Below are positions 9,820 to 20,009 of a stretch of DNA of 64,000 nucleotides, piece after piece. The stretch spans positions 1-64,000 of the forward strand of contig JAGVMN010000019.1 of the NCBI GenBank assembly GCA_020053795.1, written 5' to 3'. Every line of letters starts with the position of its first letter. Position 1 is the stretch's first letter. Origin of the DNA: Bacteroidia bacterium. GTDB lineage: Bacteria > Bacteroidota > Bacteroidia > NS11-12g > UBA9320. The translations under genes were made by a program, and so were the position numbers. The notes beneath the pieces are model-generated. The model was not told the DNA's origin, did no database searches, and saw only the letters and a program-made list of their open reading frames with translations.

Positions 9820-10689
9820 TTAAATCAGTTTATAGTTCTGATACTCTCCAACCCTGTAACCGGTCTTCCTTTCAAGCCAATTTAGTATTCTTGGTTTCAG
9901 CCCAAATTTCTTTTTTGACGGATCATAATAAAACTGCCAGTTCCTTCGGCTGATTCGTTCCAACATAACCTTTGGGTGAGTTTCGTCAAAATGTGTTAAT
10001 GAATCTATTATGCTATAGTCAAATTCTTTTTCGGGATCAAAACGCTCCTGAACCCATTGATCGTCATGCCATAATTTACTAGCTTCTATACTCTTGGCCT
10101 GCATGAATTTAGGGTGACGCACCCAGCCATAATGAAACATTTTAGCTCCACATTGTTTTACCTTGAGCTTGCGGTTGCCAATCCTGAAACCTTGAGCATC
10201 TCTGTAAGAATGTATTTCAGGATTGTTTCTCAACACCCTGATTTCTTTTCGGTACCAGGTTCTTGAGTCGGCTATGAAATCATAAGAACCATAGAAATGC
10301 CGGTAGTCAAATAAGAGACCTTCAACCTGGTGGTTGTCTTTCCATTGCTCCATCGAATGGCTAAGATCGGGCAGGTATTTTTCGTGCAAGCACTCATCGG
10401 CCTGTATGTAAAAGGCCCAGTCGGCTTTGGGGTTAATGGCCTGAAAAGCCTTGTCAGTTTCAAGAGCCAATACCTTTCCCCCTTTTCTCAGTGTGTCATC
10501 CCAAACAGTTTCAATAATCCTGATGCGGTGATCGCCGATTTCTTCTATCAATTCGCGGGTATGATCGTCCGAATTGCCAACGGCTACCACCACTTCATCG
10601 CACAAGGGTAATATTGACAGGACAGCTTCTTTTACCGGATAGTCCAACTTCACCGCATTCCGAACAAAAGTGAACCCACTCACAAACAT
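9820..10689 (-). CDS. Glycosyltransferase family 2 protein
   Basis: SGFTFVRNAVKLDYPVKEAVLSILPLCDEVVVAVGNSDDHTRELI ... DWAFYIQADECLHE. Confidence 0.8.
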   Translation of the reverse strand: MFVSGFTFVRNAVKLDYPVKEAVLSILPLCDEVVVAVGNSDDHTRELIEEIGDHRIRIIETVWDDTLRKGGKVLALETDKAFQAINPKADWAFYIQADECLHEKYLPDLSHSMEQWKDNHQVEGLLFDYRHFYGSYDFIADSRTWYRKEIRVLRNNPEIHSYRDAQGFRIGNRKLKVKQCGAKMFHYGWVRHPKFMQAKSIEASKLWHDDQWVQERFDPEKEFDYSIIDSLTHFDETHPKVMLERISRRNWQFYYDPSKKKFGLKPRILNWLERKTGYRVGEYQNYKLI

Positions 10690-10760
10690 GGGGGCAAATT
10701 AATTGATAAAAGCGAATTGATAATTTGAAAGTGGAATACTGATCAGATTAATATGAAAAA

Positions 10761-11819
10761 TTATTTCTTCGTCAACATCTCCGGCGGTTTGATTACCTCT
10801 TCCGGCAATGTTCCCGTAAGCGAAGTTAAAAAAATAACTATTTTGCTTACCTCGTCAGGTGTCAGGTCTTTGTTCAACTGAGCCTTGGCCATAATCTTCA
10901 CTGACTCATTGAGATCACTAATACTTCCATCGTGAAAATACGGAGCAGTTTTCGCCACATTTCGAAGCGAGGGCACTTTAAAAAAGTCTTTGTCGCCTTC
11001 CACTTTGGTGTGTTGCTTTCGCCCTTCATCATTTACTGTGCTTTTGGTAAAAGTCCGGTAGTCGGCATGCACCCCGAATTTTTGAAACATTGAGCCGCCA
11101 AGACCCTGCCCGATATGACAAGTAATGCACCCGACATCCATAAAAATTCTGAGACCTGCCTCCTGATCGAGTGACAAGGCTTCGGCATCTCCTTTTAAAT
11201 AGTTGTCGAAAGGGGCCGGAGTCATCAACGTCCGTTCGAATGCCGCAATAGCTTTTTGAATGTTGAGATAAGTGAGCGGGTCTTTATCGGCAGGAAAAGC
11301 CGCTTGGAACAAATCTGAGTATTCAGGTACGGCTTTCAGTTTTTTCACCAGAAATTCTTTGGATGGAATGCCCATTTCAACGGGGTTCAGAATAGGGCCG
11401 CCTGCCTGTTCTTCCACGTCTTTGGCTCTGCCATCCCAGAACTGGGCAAAGTGAATAGCCGCATTCAATACGGTCGGAGAATTCCGTTCTCCAAATTTGC
11501 CTGCATCGCCTTTAGAAGTCGGCAGATTGTCAACGCCGAAAGTGGCGAGGTTGTGGCATGAATTGCAACTGTTGTTGCCCGTCTTGCTCAGGCGGGTATC
11601 GAAATACAGCATTTTGCCGAGTGTAAGTTTCTCAGGCGTAATAGGGTTCTCAGCATTGTCGGCTTGGGCAACAATGGGTTGAAAAATGGCTTGTGCCTGA
11701 TTAAGCAATTCATTTTCTACCATGGTTTCGGCTTTTGATTCGGTTTTTTGATCGGGTTGGTTGTTGCAGGCCACAAAAAGCAAGAACCCGAATAATGCAA
11801 AGAGAACTGGTGATTTCAT
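10761..11819 (-). CDS. Di-heme cytochrome c peroxidase (MauG/CcpA family), lipoprotein
   Basis: Two heme motifs CNSCH and CITCH; LGKMLYFDTRLSKTGNNSCNSCH; APYFHDGSI; lipobox LFVAC. Confidence 0.9.
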   Translation of the reverse strand: MKSPVLFALFGFLLFVACNNQPDQKTESKAETMVENELLNQAQAIFQPIVAQADNAENPITPEKLTLGKMLYFDTRLSKTGNNSCNSCHNLATFGVDNLPTSKGDAGKFGERNSPTVLNAAIHFAQFWDGRAKDVEEQAGGPILNPVEMGIPSKEFLVKKLKAVPEYSDLFQAAFPADKDPLTYLNIQKAIAAFERTLMTPAPFDNYLKGDAEALSLDQEAGLRIFMDVGCITCHIGQGLGGSMFQKFGVHADYRTFTKSTVNDEGRKQHTKVEGDKDFFKVPSLRNVAKTAPYFHDGSISDLNESVKIMAKAQLNKDLTPDEVSKIVIFLTSLTGTLPEEVIKPPEMLTKK

Positions 11820-11889
11820 GAGTGTTATTTTTTTGCAAGGTATAATTGTCAGAGAATTTTGTCAATGATTTCGGTCATTAAAGGATGAA

Positions 11890-13401
11890 TTGATTTCATT
11901 ACTTTTGCGTAATATGAATGAGAAATTGCTCCTATCTAAATTCAAGTTTTATTCTATTTTAAGGCCAACACTGTTCATTATTAGTCTTCTTTTGGTTCAA
12001 GCTCTTCGAGCTAAAATCACCTATATCGGTGGTCACTTCCAAAAACCTAAAGCAAAAACGGTAACCATAAAGTATTATGCTTCAGTAATTAATAATATTG
12101 AACACCGATCTACTATTCAAGAGCTTAACATTGATGATAAGAATAATTTCTTGTTTGAAATTGAAACAGAAATACCAATCTCATTTCATTTAATAAACGG
12201 CAGTGATTGGCTATTTATTAATAAGTACGTCGCTCCTGGTGATAGCTTGAATTTTGATTTCAGAAAAGACCAAATCGAGGTAACTGGAAACTGTGAAGAT
12301 TGCATTGATTTTTTGTTCAATTGGGAAGAAAAATTTCTAAGTGGTAAGAAGGTGAATGAAGAGTTTAACTCGAGTTATACAAGGCTTGATCCTAAAGAAT
12401 TTGCAGGTTATTGGGACAAAAGGAGGAAAGATCAACTTAATTATTTTCATGAATTTTTCCAGGGCAAGACTGTGCCGGTTCTTTTCAAACAATATATGGA
12501 AGCTGAAATTAATTACAGTTATGCAGTTGCGATACTGCAATATTCATGGCAAAACAAATCGGCAAAGAAAATTTTGTTGGACAAATCGTATTTAGCGTTT
12601 CTTGATAATATAGTGGTTGACAACCCTGACGCTCTAATAAGTGGCAGATATATTCATTTTCTAAGGGAACTCCCTCAAAACATATGGAGTACTTATGGGG
12701 ACTTTGACAACCTGAGTGACCCTGTTAACCAATATTACGGCAAGAATCAAACGATGCTCAGAGATTCTATTGCCAGAAAACATTTTTCCGGAATAGCTTA
12801 CGATCTGGCATTGTATCAAATCTTATTCGAAAGCATTCGGAACATTGAAAGAATGAAAGGTGAAAGTTATTATGACATTATTTATAAAAACTCTGACAGC
12901 ATTCTTAGCTTGTTTCATGCCAGTTTTAACAATCAATATTACTATGACAGGCTGGTCAACAAACTGCGTGATTTGAATAAACCCAACAGGGAAGCTCCTG
13001 ATTTTTCCTTATTTGATTTAAACGGGAATAAAGTGAAATTGTCGGACTTTAAAGGCAAAGTAGTGTATCTTGATTTTTGGGCAACCAATTGTGCCCCATG
13101 TGTTAAGGAGGTGACTGATGCCATCAAACTCAAAGAAAAATTCAAAGATGAAAATGTGGTCTTTTTGTATGTATCACTTGATCATTCTATTGACAAACTG
13201 AGAAGATTTATTGATGCGAAGTCATTTAATGGAATTCACCTTATTGACCAAAGGGGATTTGCATCAGAAGTTGCAGATAGTTATGAAATAAACGCAATAC
13301 CGCGATATTTCCTGATAGATCAAAATGGGTTTATTGTTAATGAAAATGCTCCAAGGCCAAGTGCAAATCCGGAGAAATTGATTCAACATCTTATTAAATA
13401 G
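11890..13401 (+). CDS. TlpA-like thioredoxin-domain protein with large N-terminal region
   Basis: C-terminal APDFSLFDLNGNKVKLSDFKGKVVYLDFWATNCAPCVKEV with CAPC active site. Confidence 0.85.
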   Translation: MISLLLRNMNEKLLLSKFKFYSILRPTLFIISLLLVQALRAKITYIGGHFQKPKAKTVTIKYYASVINNIEHRSTIQELNIDDKNNFLFEIETEIPISFHLINGSDWLFINKYVAPGDSLNFDFRKDQIEVTGNCEDCIDFLFNWEEKFLSGKKVNEEFNSSYTRLDPKEFAGYWDKRRKDQLNYFHEFFQGKTVPVLFKQYMEAEINYSYAVAILQYSWQNKSAKKILLDKSYLAFLDNIVVDNPDALISGRYIHFLRELPQNIWSTYGDFDNLSDPVNQYYGKNQTMLRDSIARKHFSGIAYDLALYQILFESIRNIERMKGESYYDIIYKNSDSILSLFHASFNNQYYYDRLVNKLRDLNKPNREAPDFSLFDLNGNKVKLSDFKGKVVYLDFWATNCAPCVKEVTDAIKLKEKFKDENVVFLYVSLDHSIDKLRRFIDAKSFNGIHLIDQRGFASEVADSYEINAIPRYFLIDQNGFIVNENAPRPSANPEKLIQHLIK

Positions 13402-13481
13402 CTGTTGTCTTTGTTGGAGTTTTTCTCCGACCATTCAAACTATCTGTATTATGCATACAGCTTATTTTTTAATATTTCCAT

Positions 13482-13685
13482 CAGGCACAATCCATCACCT
13501 CCTGGAGCGAATCCGACAATTCAAATATTGCCGAAGTGCCGGAACTGGCGGGCTGCATGGCCGATGGCTCAACCTATCAGGGAGCTATTGAAAATGTCGG
13601 ACTGATGATAGACGAATGGATGGAAACTGCCGGGATTAAAGGACGACCGATACCAACCCCCAAAGGAAAATTGATGTACGCTTAA
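13482..13685 (+). pseudogene. HicB-family antitoxin remnant
   Basis: Reading frame not in ORF track translates to QAQSITSWSESDNSNIAEVPELAGCMADGSTYQGAIENVGLMIDEWMETAGIKGRPIPTPKGKLMYA*; no start in frame nearby and no HicA partner. Confidence 0.75.
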
Positions 13686-13805
13686 AAATCACAAAAACGA
13701 TTTAGATGCTATTTGATTGAACATAATGCCACTAATAATTCAATTACGTTTTGTTAAGGACTTTTTATCAACTTTTAGAGCCGTTGCTCGACTGATATTG
13801 TAAGG

Positions 13806-13969
13806 CCGGACTTCAGTCCGGTCTAATAAAAGAAACCACAACCATAGTCTAATAATCGGAACCTATGCTTTGTGGCTTATATGTGTCGTCTCTACGAGAC
13901 TCAATTTTACTTTCTTCATTTTCAACGGACTGAAGTCCGTTGTTACAATATTGCCCGTCCCTACGGGAC
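13806..13969. repeat. REP-like cluster of four palindromes
   Basis: CCGGACTTCAGTCCGG (13806-13821), GTCTCTACGAGAC (13888-13900), AACGGACTGAAGTCCGTT (13924-13941), GTCCCTACGGGAC (13957-13969). Confidence 0.8.
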
Positions 13970-14057
13970 TTTTTAGCTTAACAAAACGATATTGACTAAT
14001 AATTTATCATTCAACATTCACAATTAACCATTAACAATTGAACATTACCTTTGCCCC

Positions 14058-15431
14058 ATGTGGTACAAAAATATACTCGAAACCATTGGCAATACGCCTT
14101 TGGTGCAAATGAACAAGATAACGGCTGAACATGGCATCAAAGCCACCGTGCTGGCCAAGATAGAAACTTCCAATCCCGGCAACAGCATCAAAGACCGTAT
14201 GGCGGTGAAGATGATAGAAGACGCCGAAAAGGACGGCAGACTAAAACCCGGCTATACCATCATAGAAGGCACGAGTGGAAATACCGGAATGGGTTTGGCC
14301 ATTGCCGCCGTCATAAAAGGATACAAATGTATTTTCACCACTACCGACAAACAAAGCCGCGAGAAAGTAGATGCCCTGAAAGCTTTCGGTGCGGAAGTGA
14401 TTGTCTGCCCTACGGATGTGGACCCCGAAGACCCAAGGAGCTACTATTCGGTGTCAACACGTTTGACTCAGGAAGTTCCAAACTCATGGAAACCGAATCA
14501 ATATGACAACTTGTCGAACACTCAGGCCCACTACGAACAAACAGGTCCTGAAATCTGGCAACAAACTGACGGAAAGATCACCCATCTGGTTGTGGGCGTC
14601 GGAACCGGAGGTACCATTTGCGGCGTGAGTAAATATCTGAAAGAGCAAAACCCGGACATCAAGGTTTGGGGAATTGACACCTATGGGTCGGTATTCAAGA
14701 AATACAAGGAGACCGGCATTTTCGACAAGGATGAAATCTATCCATACATCACCGAAGGCATCGGCGAGGATTTTTTACCAAAAAATGTTGACTTCAGTCT
14801 GATTGATCATTTCGAAAAGGTGACCGACAAAAACGCGGCTATTTATACCCGTGAACTTCCCCGTAAGGAGGGAATTTTTGTCGGTAACTCGGCAGGGGCT
14901 GCTATGGCCGGGCTTATTCAGATGAAAGACAAACTAAAAGAGACGGATGTGGTGGTGGTCATCTTTCACGACCACGGCACCCGGTATCTGGGCAAAATGT
15001 TTAACGACGACTGGATGCGTGAACGCGGGTTTCTGGAAACCGTTAAACCGAAAACCGCCAAAGAGATTGTTCAAAAGCACAGCCATTTGCCGCTGGTGAT
15101 GGCCAATACCACGGACACTATTTCGGCGGTGTATTCCAAGCTCGAAAAATACGGGATATCACAATTGCCCATTGCCGACCCTTCAGGGAAGATCGTTGGT
15201 TCCATCAACGACAATCACCTTTTTATTCAGTGCCTGAGAAATCCCGATTTACGGGACAGGCCCATTTCGGAAATCATGCAGGCTCCATTCCCGACCGTTG
15301 ATGCTAATGCCGACATCGCTGAAATTTCAAAACTGATCAACAAGGAAAACAACGCTGTTTTAGTTAAAGACATCAGCGGTTCGGTGCATATCATTACCAA
15401 GTATGATTTGATCGGGGCGATAGCGGGGTGA
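14058..15431 (+). CDS. Cystathionine beta-synthase-like PLP enzyme with C-terminal CBS pair
   Basis: ETIGNTPLVQMNKI, NPGNSIKDRMAVKMIEDAE, EGTSGNTGMGLA; C-terminal CBS-like repeats (ANTTDTISAVYSKLEKYGISQLPI...). Confidence 0.88.
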   Translation: MWYKNILETIGNTPLVQMNKITAEHGIKATVLAKIETSNPGNSIKDRMAVKMIEDAEKDGRLKPGYTIIEGTSGNTGMGLAIAAVIKGYKCIFTTTDKQSREKVDALKAFGAEVIVCPTDVDPEDPRSYYSVSTRLTQEVPNSWKPNQYDNLSNTQAHYEQTGPEIWQQTDGKITHLVVGVGTGGTICGVSKYLKEQNPDIKVWGIDTYGSVFKKYKETGIFDKDEIYPYITEGIGEDFLPKNVDFSLIDHFEKVTDKNAAIYTRELPRKEGIFVGNSAGAAMAGLIQMKDKLKETDVVVVIFHDHGTRYLGKMFNDDWMRERGFLETVKPKTAKEIVQKHSHLPLVMANTTDTISAVYSKLEKYGISQLPIADPSGKIVGSINDNHLFIQCLRNPDLRDRPISEIMQAPFPTVDANADIAEISKLINKENNAVLVKDISGSVHIITKYDLIGAIAG

Positions 15432-15438
15432 GAAGGAA

Positions 15439-15578
15439 CCCTTCGACTTCGCTCAGGGTACAAAATATGAAAAAAGCGGCAACTGATCGGTGGTTCCAGA
15501 GCTTGTCGAAGGAAACCGAAGTTGATGAGTTTACGCTGAGCGGTTCCTTTCGGTGACTGAGCGGAGCCGAAGTCACCG
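15439..15578. repeat. REP-like intergenic palindromic repeats (CTTCGACTTCGCTCAG family)
   Basis: CCCTTCGACTTCGCTCAGGG at 15439-15458 and inverted relative CGGTGACTGAGCGGAGCCGAAGTCACCG at 15551-15578 with 8-bp arms. Confidence 0.8.
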
Positions 15579-15621
15579 ACCGGAAAGACCTATTTGAGTT
15601 GTTGAAAGTGAACGGGTTTTA

Positions 15622-16308
15622 CTACCCCGCCGCAATCACCCCTCTTGCCCATTGCAGGGCTACCTCAGCTTGTTGTTCACGAGTCATATCGGTGTTGTCG
15701 AGTGTGATGGCGTCATCGGCTTTCAGGAATGGGCTTTCTGCTCTGGTGCTGTCTATTCTGTCTCTTTCCATGATATTCATGAGTACTTCTTCATAGTTCA
15801 CATCTTTGCCTTTCTCTCGCAATTCATCAAATCGCCTTTTTGCACGTACGGCGGGTCTGGCGGTCATAAAAATTTTCAATTCGGCATCCGGAAAAACAAC
15901 GGTTCCTATATCACGACCATCCATTACCACACCCTTTTCGAGTCCTATTTTTCGCTGTTGAGCTACCAAAAAGTCCCGCACTTCTTTAATGGCACTTACC
16001 TGACTAACCCATGAAGCTACCTCCATTCCTCTTATTTCTTCCTCTACCAGTTTCCCGTTGAGAAAGGTTTCAAAAAACTGTAATGAAGGGTTAAACCTAA
16101 ACTCAATATTTATGTCGTTCAAAATTGTTGGATTTGATTTTAAATCGTCCGGCTTGAGGTTTTTAGTAAGCATATAAAGTGTCACGGCCCTGTACATGGC
16201 ACCGCTGTCAATGAACACATATCCAAGGGATTTGGCTATGTTTCTGGCGAGGGTTCCTTTTCCACACGAAGAGTGGCCGTCTACAGCAATATTTATTTTC
16301 TTGGGCAT
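15622..16308 (-). CDS. cmk: (d)CMP kinase
   Basis: INIAVDGHSSCGKGTLARNIAKSLGYVFIDSGAMYRAVTLY; MDGRDIGTVVFPDAELKIFMTA. Confidence 0.95.
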   Translation of the reverse strand: MPKKINIAVDGHSSCGKGTLARNIAKSLGYVFIDSGAMYRAVTLYMLTKNLKPDDLKSNPTILNDINIEFRFNPSLQFFETFLNGKLVEEEIRGMEVASWVSQVSAIKEVRDFLVAQQRKIGLEKGVVMDGRDIGTVVFPDAELKIFMTARPAVRAKRRFDELREKGKDVNYEEVLMNIMERDRIDSTRAESPFLKADDAITLDNTDMTREQQAEVALQWARGVIAAG

Positions 16309-16428
16309 TTTTCAGTCAACGGTCAATATTATGATATTTTAATAAAACAATTCGAAAATGAATTTAAAGTGCTGAATGTAAAATGAACTAAAGAAAACGG
16401 TATTGCCCTGACAATTTGAATGGAGAGA

Positions 16429-17493
16429 TTAAAATTGTGGTGTTCCTGGCCTTGCTATTTTCTTCCTTTTAAAATCACTGAGGTTTTTACTCACCGAAAA
16501 ATAATGGGCAGAAATACCGGGGAAATAGGATGAATTGCCATAAGCAATCATAAACCGTTTGATGCCCATCCCAACGCCCCAGCTAAATCCGGTCATCAAC
16601 TGGCGATTCTCAGGAGCAAGTTCTTTTCTTCGCTGATGATTGTAGCCAAAACGCACCTGAAAATTCTCCGAGAAAACCAGTTCGGCCCCAAAGATAAAGT
16701 GCCGCAACAAATTATCACCAAAGCCTACTTCATCCAATTGTTCCTGGCCTGTTTCTAAATCAGATTTTTTATAACGTTTGTTTGGATTCACATAGCCCAA
16801 ATCCCATTTCTGTATGTCGTGCATTACAATACTGAATTGAAGCGGATTGTGTTCCAGTTTTTTACTTATACCAGCCTGAATCTCGAAAGGCACTTTTTCA
16901 CGAACGTCCTGATATGGAATAAAATTGTACCCAATATTCTTCAAAAGGAGGGTAGCGGTAAGCTTCTTCTTTGGTCTGTGCCAGGCACCGCCCAGATCAA
17001 TAGCACCGGCTGTTGCGACATATTTTTCGTACACACTGTACAAGAATTTTACATTGGCCCCATAAGTAAAGTCTTTGTACTCTCTACCCCAACCAACCTG
17101 AAAATTATAATCTGACGCTGTAAAACTTCCGGTGATCTGTCCGGTGACATCTGTTTCTTCAAACTTCCCGTAATTTATATACATAATACTTCCTGAAAAG
17201 GTTCCCAAAGAGTCGTAATGTTTTACATAGGAAGCAAATCCGTTGTTAATATCGGCTAAGTAATTGGAATAATTTAGAGCCAATGTTTGATTCATGTCTT
17301 TGTTTAGCATAGCCGGATTCAGATATCCGACACCGGGGTCTTTGTCCTTCACCGAAATATAATTACTCCCAAGTGACGCCATTCGTGCCGTCGGGTCAAG
17401 GCTCAAAAAGGCAAAAGAGCGGGTACCACCCAACTGGCCGTAAGCGTTATAGCCAACAAACCACAATACGAAAAAACTAATAACTTGCCTCAT
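16429..17493 (-). CDS. porQ: Type IX secretion system protein PorQ
   Basis: GGTRSFAFLSLDPTARMASLGSNYISVKDKDPGVGYLNPAMLN; outer-membrane beta-barrel-like pattern; adjacent to cmk. Confidence 0.8.
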   Translation of the reverse strand: MRQVISFFVLWFVGYNAYGQLGGTRSFAFLSLDPTARMASLGSNYISVKDKDPGVGYLNPAMLNKDMNQTLALNYSNYLADINNGFASYVKHYDSLGTFSGSIMYINYGKFEETDVTGQITGSFTASDYNFQVGWGREYKDFTYGANVKFLYSVYEKYVATAGAIDLGGAWHRPKKKLTATLLLKNIGYNFIPYQDVREKVPFEIQAGISKKLEHNPLQFSIVMHDIQKWDLGYVNPNKRYKKSDLETGQEQLDEVGFGDNLLRHFIFGAELVFSENFQVRFGYNHQRRKELAPENRQLMTGFSWGVGMGIKRFMIAYGNSSYFPGISAHYFSVSKNLSDFKRKKIARPGTPQF

Positions 17494-17895
17494 TATTTCC
17501 AATTTTATGCCATTAACGATAAAGTCTTTCAAAGATTGTGTTTAATAATTTCTAAGAAGCCCCAAAATTAGTTCTCAGATTCAAAACTCCAAGACCTAAC
17601 TATAATGCTTTCGGTTTTATGTCTCAAGTTTCAGTCATTAAGTCTTTCAACTTAAACTTAGCCCGGTTACAACTTTTATGGTTCTTCCAATTACAAAGCA
17701 ACCCATAGCCCATAGGATCAAAGGTCAATTCATCAACACTATTATTTTGACAGGCTCCGTCAAACACATTGACCCTTTATAACCTTCCACCTTACAGCAG
17801 ATCAAAACATCAGCCATTTCCCTATCCACTGACTACAATCATACTCGTCATTATTTTGAAATAATCTAAATTGCGGCACTTAATTAATAGATTAT

Positions 17896-18117
17896 TTGCG
17901 ATTGAGCGATTTAAAAAAAGGGCAAAGGGGAAGAATCAGATCACTGGATGAAAGCGTATCAAAACTCCGCCTGTTGGAGATGGGATGCCTGCCCGGCGAA
18001 ATCGTGGAAATGCAGAATTACGCTCCGATGCGAGATCCCTTGGTCATTATTGTAAATGGAATGATCATAGCCATCAGAAAAGAAAACGCAGAGGAAATAG
18101 AAATAGAACTGCTTTGA
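17896..18117 (+). CDS. feoA: Ferrous iron transport protein A
   Basis: MRLSDLKKGQRGRIRSLDESVSKLRLLEMGCLPGEIVEM; TTG start. Confidence 0.88.
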   Translation: MRLSDLKKGQRGRIRSLDESVSKLRLLEMGCLPGEIVEMQNYAPMRDPLVIIVNGMIIAIRKENAEEIEIELL

Positions 18118-20009
18118 ATAAACTCCAAGTTGTATTAGCTGGCAACCCCAATTGTGGCAAGAGTTCGCTGTTCAATGCCCTGACCGGATTGAAACAAAAA
18201 ACCAGCAATGTTCCCGGTACCACAGTCGAAATCAGAAAAGGAGTTTTTCCACTGGAGGACGGTCGAGAGGTGCATATCACGGATTTGCCAGGTTCATATA
18301 GCTTTCACCCTGGATCGGATGACGAAAAAGTGGCGGCTGATTACCTTTCCAATTCAAGTACTGATGATTTGGTAATCTTTATTGCCGATGCTTCACAACT
18401 GAAACGAAACCTTTTGTTTTTTAGCCAGATTGCCGATGCCGGTCGGTTTATGATTTTGGCTGTAAACATGATTGATGTAGCCGAAACCCGCGGAATCGAA
18501 ACTGATATTACACGACTTGAAAATGAACTGGGGATTCCCGTGGTTGCAATCAACGCACGCATTGGAACAGGCGTTGAAGCCATCCGAAAGAAAATTGGAG
18601 AAAATCTATTCAAAGTTCATTATAAATTTCTGCAACATAGTCCTGGCAATAAGGAAGATGAAACTGTAGATCGTTTTACGGCCATTCAAGTTTTGATGGA
18701 TAAAGTGCAAAGGAGAAAACCTCCCCTCAGGATTCTCACAGTAAAGATTGACGGCATAGTTTTACACCGTTATTGGGGAATTCTCATTTTTCTATTGGTG
18801 ATGTTTCTGGTTTTTCAATCGGTATTTTTTCTCGCTAAGTGGCCCATGGATTTGATTGAGATGCTATTCTCAGGACTGTCACAGTGGGCGGGCAGTGCAT
18901 TGCCGCCTAATTTCCTGACCGGCTTAATTATTGGCGGACTCATCCCCGGTTTATCCGGTGTGCTGGTTTTTCTGCCACAGATAGCCATCCTCTTCTTTTT
19001 TATCACTTTGCTCGAAGACTCCGGCTACATGGCCCGAATTACTTATCTGATGGACTGGCCTATGCGGAAATTTGGTCTGAGCGGGAAATCGGTTTTGCCC
19101 CTGATGAGTGGTGCCGCCTGTGCCATTCCGGCCATACTTTCAGCCAGAAGCATTGAAAACAAAAAGGAAAAACTGCTGACCATCCTTGTGACACCATTGA
19201 TGAGTTGTTCGGCCCGATTGCCTGTCTATACAATCTTGGCAGCTTTGGTAGTTCCCGATAATGCAAGTTGGGGGTTTTTCAACCTGAAGGGTTTGCTTTT
19301 GATGGGCATGTATCTGCTGGGGTTTGTTACCTCTTTGCTGGCGGCTTTGGTTATTTCCTTTTTCATCAAACAACGCAGCAAAAGCACTTTTGTCATTGAG
19401 TTGCCGGTTTACCGCACCCCGCATTTGGCCAATCTATGGCATGTTTGTTTCAACAAATCGAAAAGCTTTGTGACCGGTGCCGGGAAGATCATCCTTATTG
19501 TTTCTGTCGTTTTGTGGTTTTTAGCCTCTCACGGCTATGGCAACAAATGGGACAAGCTGAACAATACGGTTGTAACGGATACTGCTCAACACAATGCTGA
19601 AATACTGAAGGCCTCTTTTGCAGGAGAAATTGGCAAGTTCATTGAGCCTGCCATTGAACCGCTCGGATTCAACTGGAAAATAGGCATCGCATTGGTGACA
19701 TCCTTTGCTGCCCGCGAGGTTTTTGTGGGAACCATGGCCACCATTTACGGTTTGGAAAACAAAGACGACTACCGGAGTATCAAAGATAAAATGGCTTCGG
19801 ATACAAACCCAATCACCGGCAAACCCGTTTACTCGGTGGCCGTTGCTTTTTCTTTGATGATCTTTTACGCTTTTGCCATGCAGTGCATCAGCACCCTGGC
19901 GGTGGTTTATAAAGAAACCGGCTCCATCAAATTGCCGCTTTTGCAATTGACCTTTATGACGGCATTGGCCTGGCTCAGCAGTTGGCTGGTGTATGTGGTT
20001 TTGAGTTGA
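18114..20009 (+). CDS. feoB: Ferrous iron transport protein B
   Basis: VVLAGNPNCGKSSLFNALTGLKQKTSNVPGTTVE G1 motif, DLPGSYSF, FeoB gate and core TM regions; likely TTG start overlapping feoA stop. Confidence 0.93.
   Translation: MNKLQVVLAGNPNCGKSSLFNALTGLKQKTSNVPGTTVEIRKGVFPLEDGREVHITDLPGSYSFHPGSDDEKVAADYLSNSSTDDLVIFIADASQLKRNLLFFSQIADAGRFMILAVNMIDVAETRGIETDITRLENELGIPVVAINARIGTGVEAIRKKIGENLFKVHYKFLQHSPGNKEDETVDRFTAIQVLMDKVQRRKPPLRILTVKIDGIVLHRYWGILIFLLVMFLVFQSVFFLAKWPMDLIEMLFSGLSQWAGSALPPNFLTGLIIGGLIPGLSGVLVFLPQIAILFFFITLLEDSGYMARITYLMDWPMRKFGLSGKSVLPLMSGAACAIPAILSARSIENKKEKLLTILVTPLMSCSARLPVYTILAALVVPDNASWGFFNLKGLLLMGMYLLGFVTSLLAALVISFFIKQRSKSTFVIELPVYRTPHLANLWHVCFNKSKSFVTGAGKIILIVSVVLWFLASHGYGNKWDKLNNTVVTDTAQHNAEILKASFAGEIGKFIEPAIEPLGFNWKIGIALVTSFAAREVFVGTMATIYGLENKDDYRSIKDKMASDTNPITGKPVYSVAVAFSLMIFYAFAMQCISTLAVVYKETGSIKLPLLQLTFMTALAWLSSWLVYVVLS

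Noticed and set aside
13986-14045. AT-rich ATTAACCATTAACAATT stretch as regulatory repeats
   Set aside because: Low-complexity intergenic sequence of a kind common in these genomes; no consistent operator spacing
15227-15576. Minus-strand ORFs containing MYPERSRRV and LSEVEG
   Set aside because: Translations of REP-like repeats and antisense to the CBS gene; familiar spurious motifs
17985-18113. Extended N-terminus of the feoB ORF
   Set aside because: Out-of-frame reading of feoA (MPARRNRGNAELRSDAR...); true start placed at 18114
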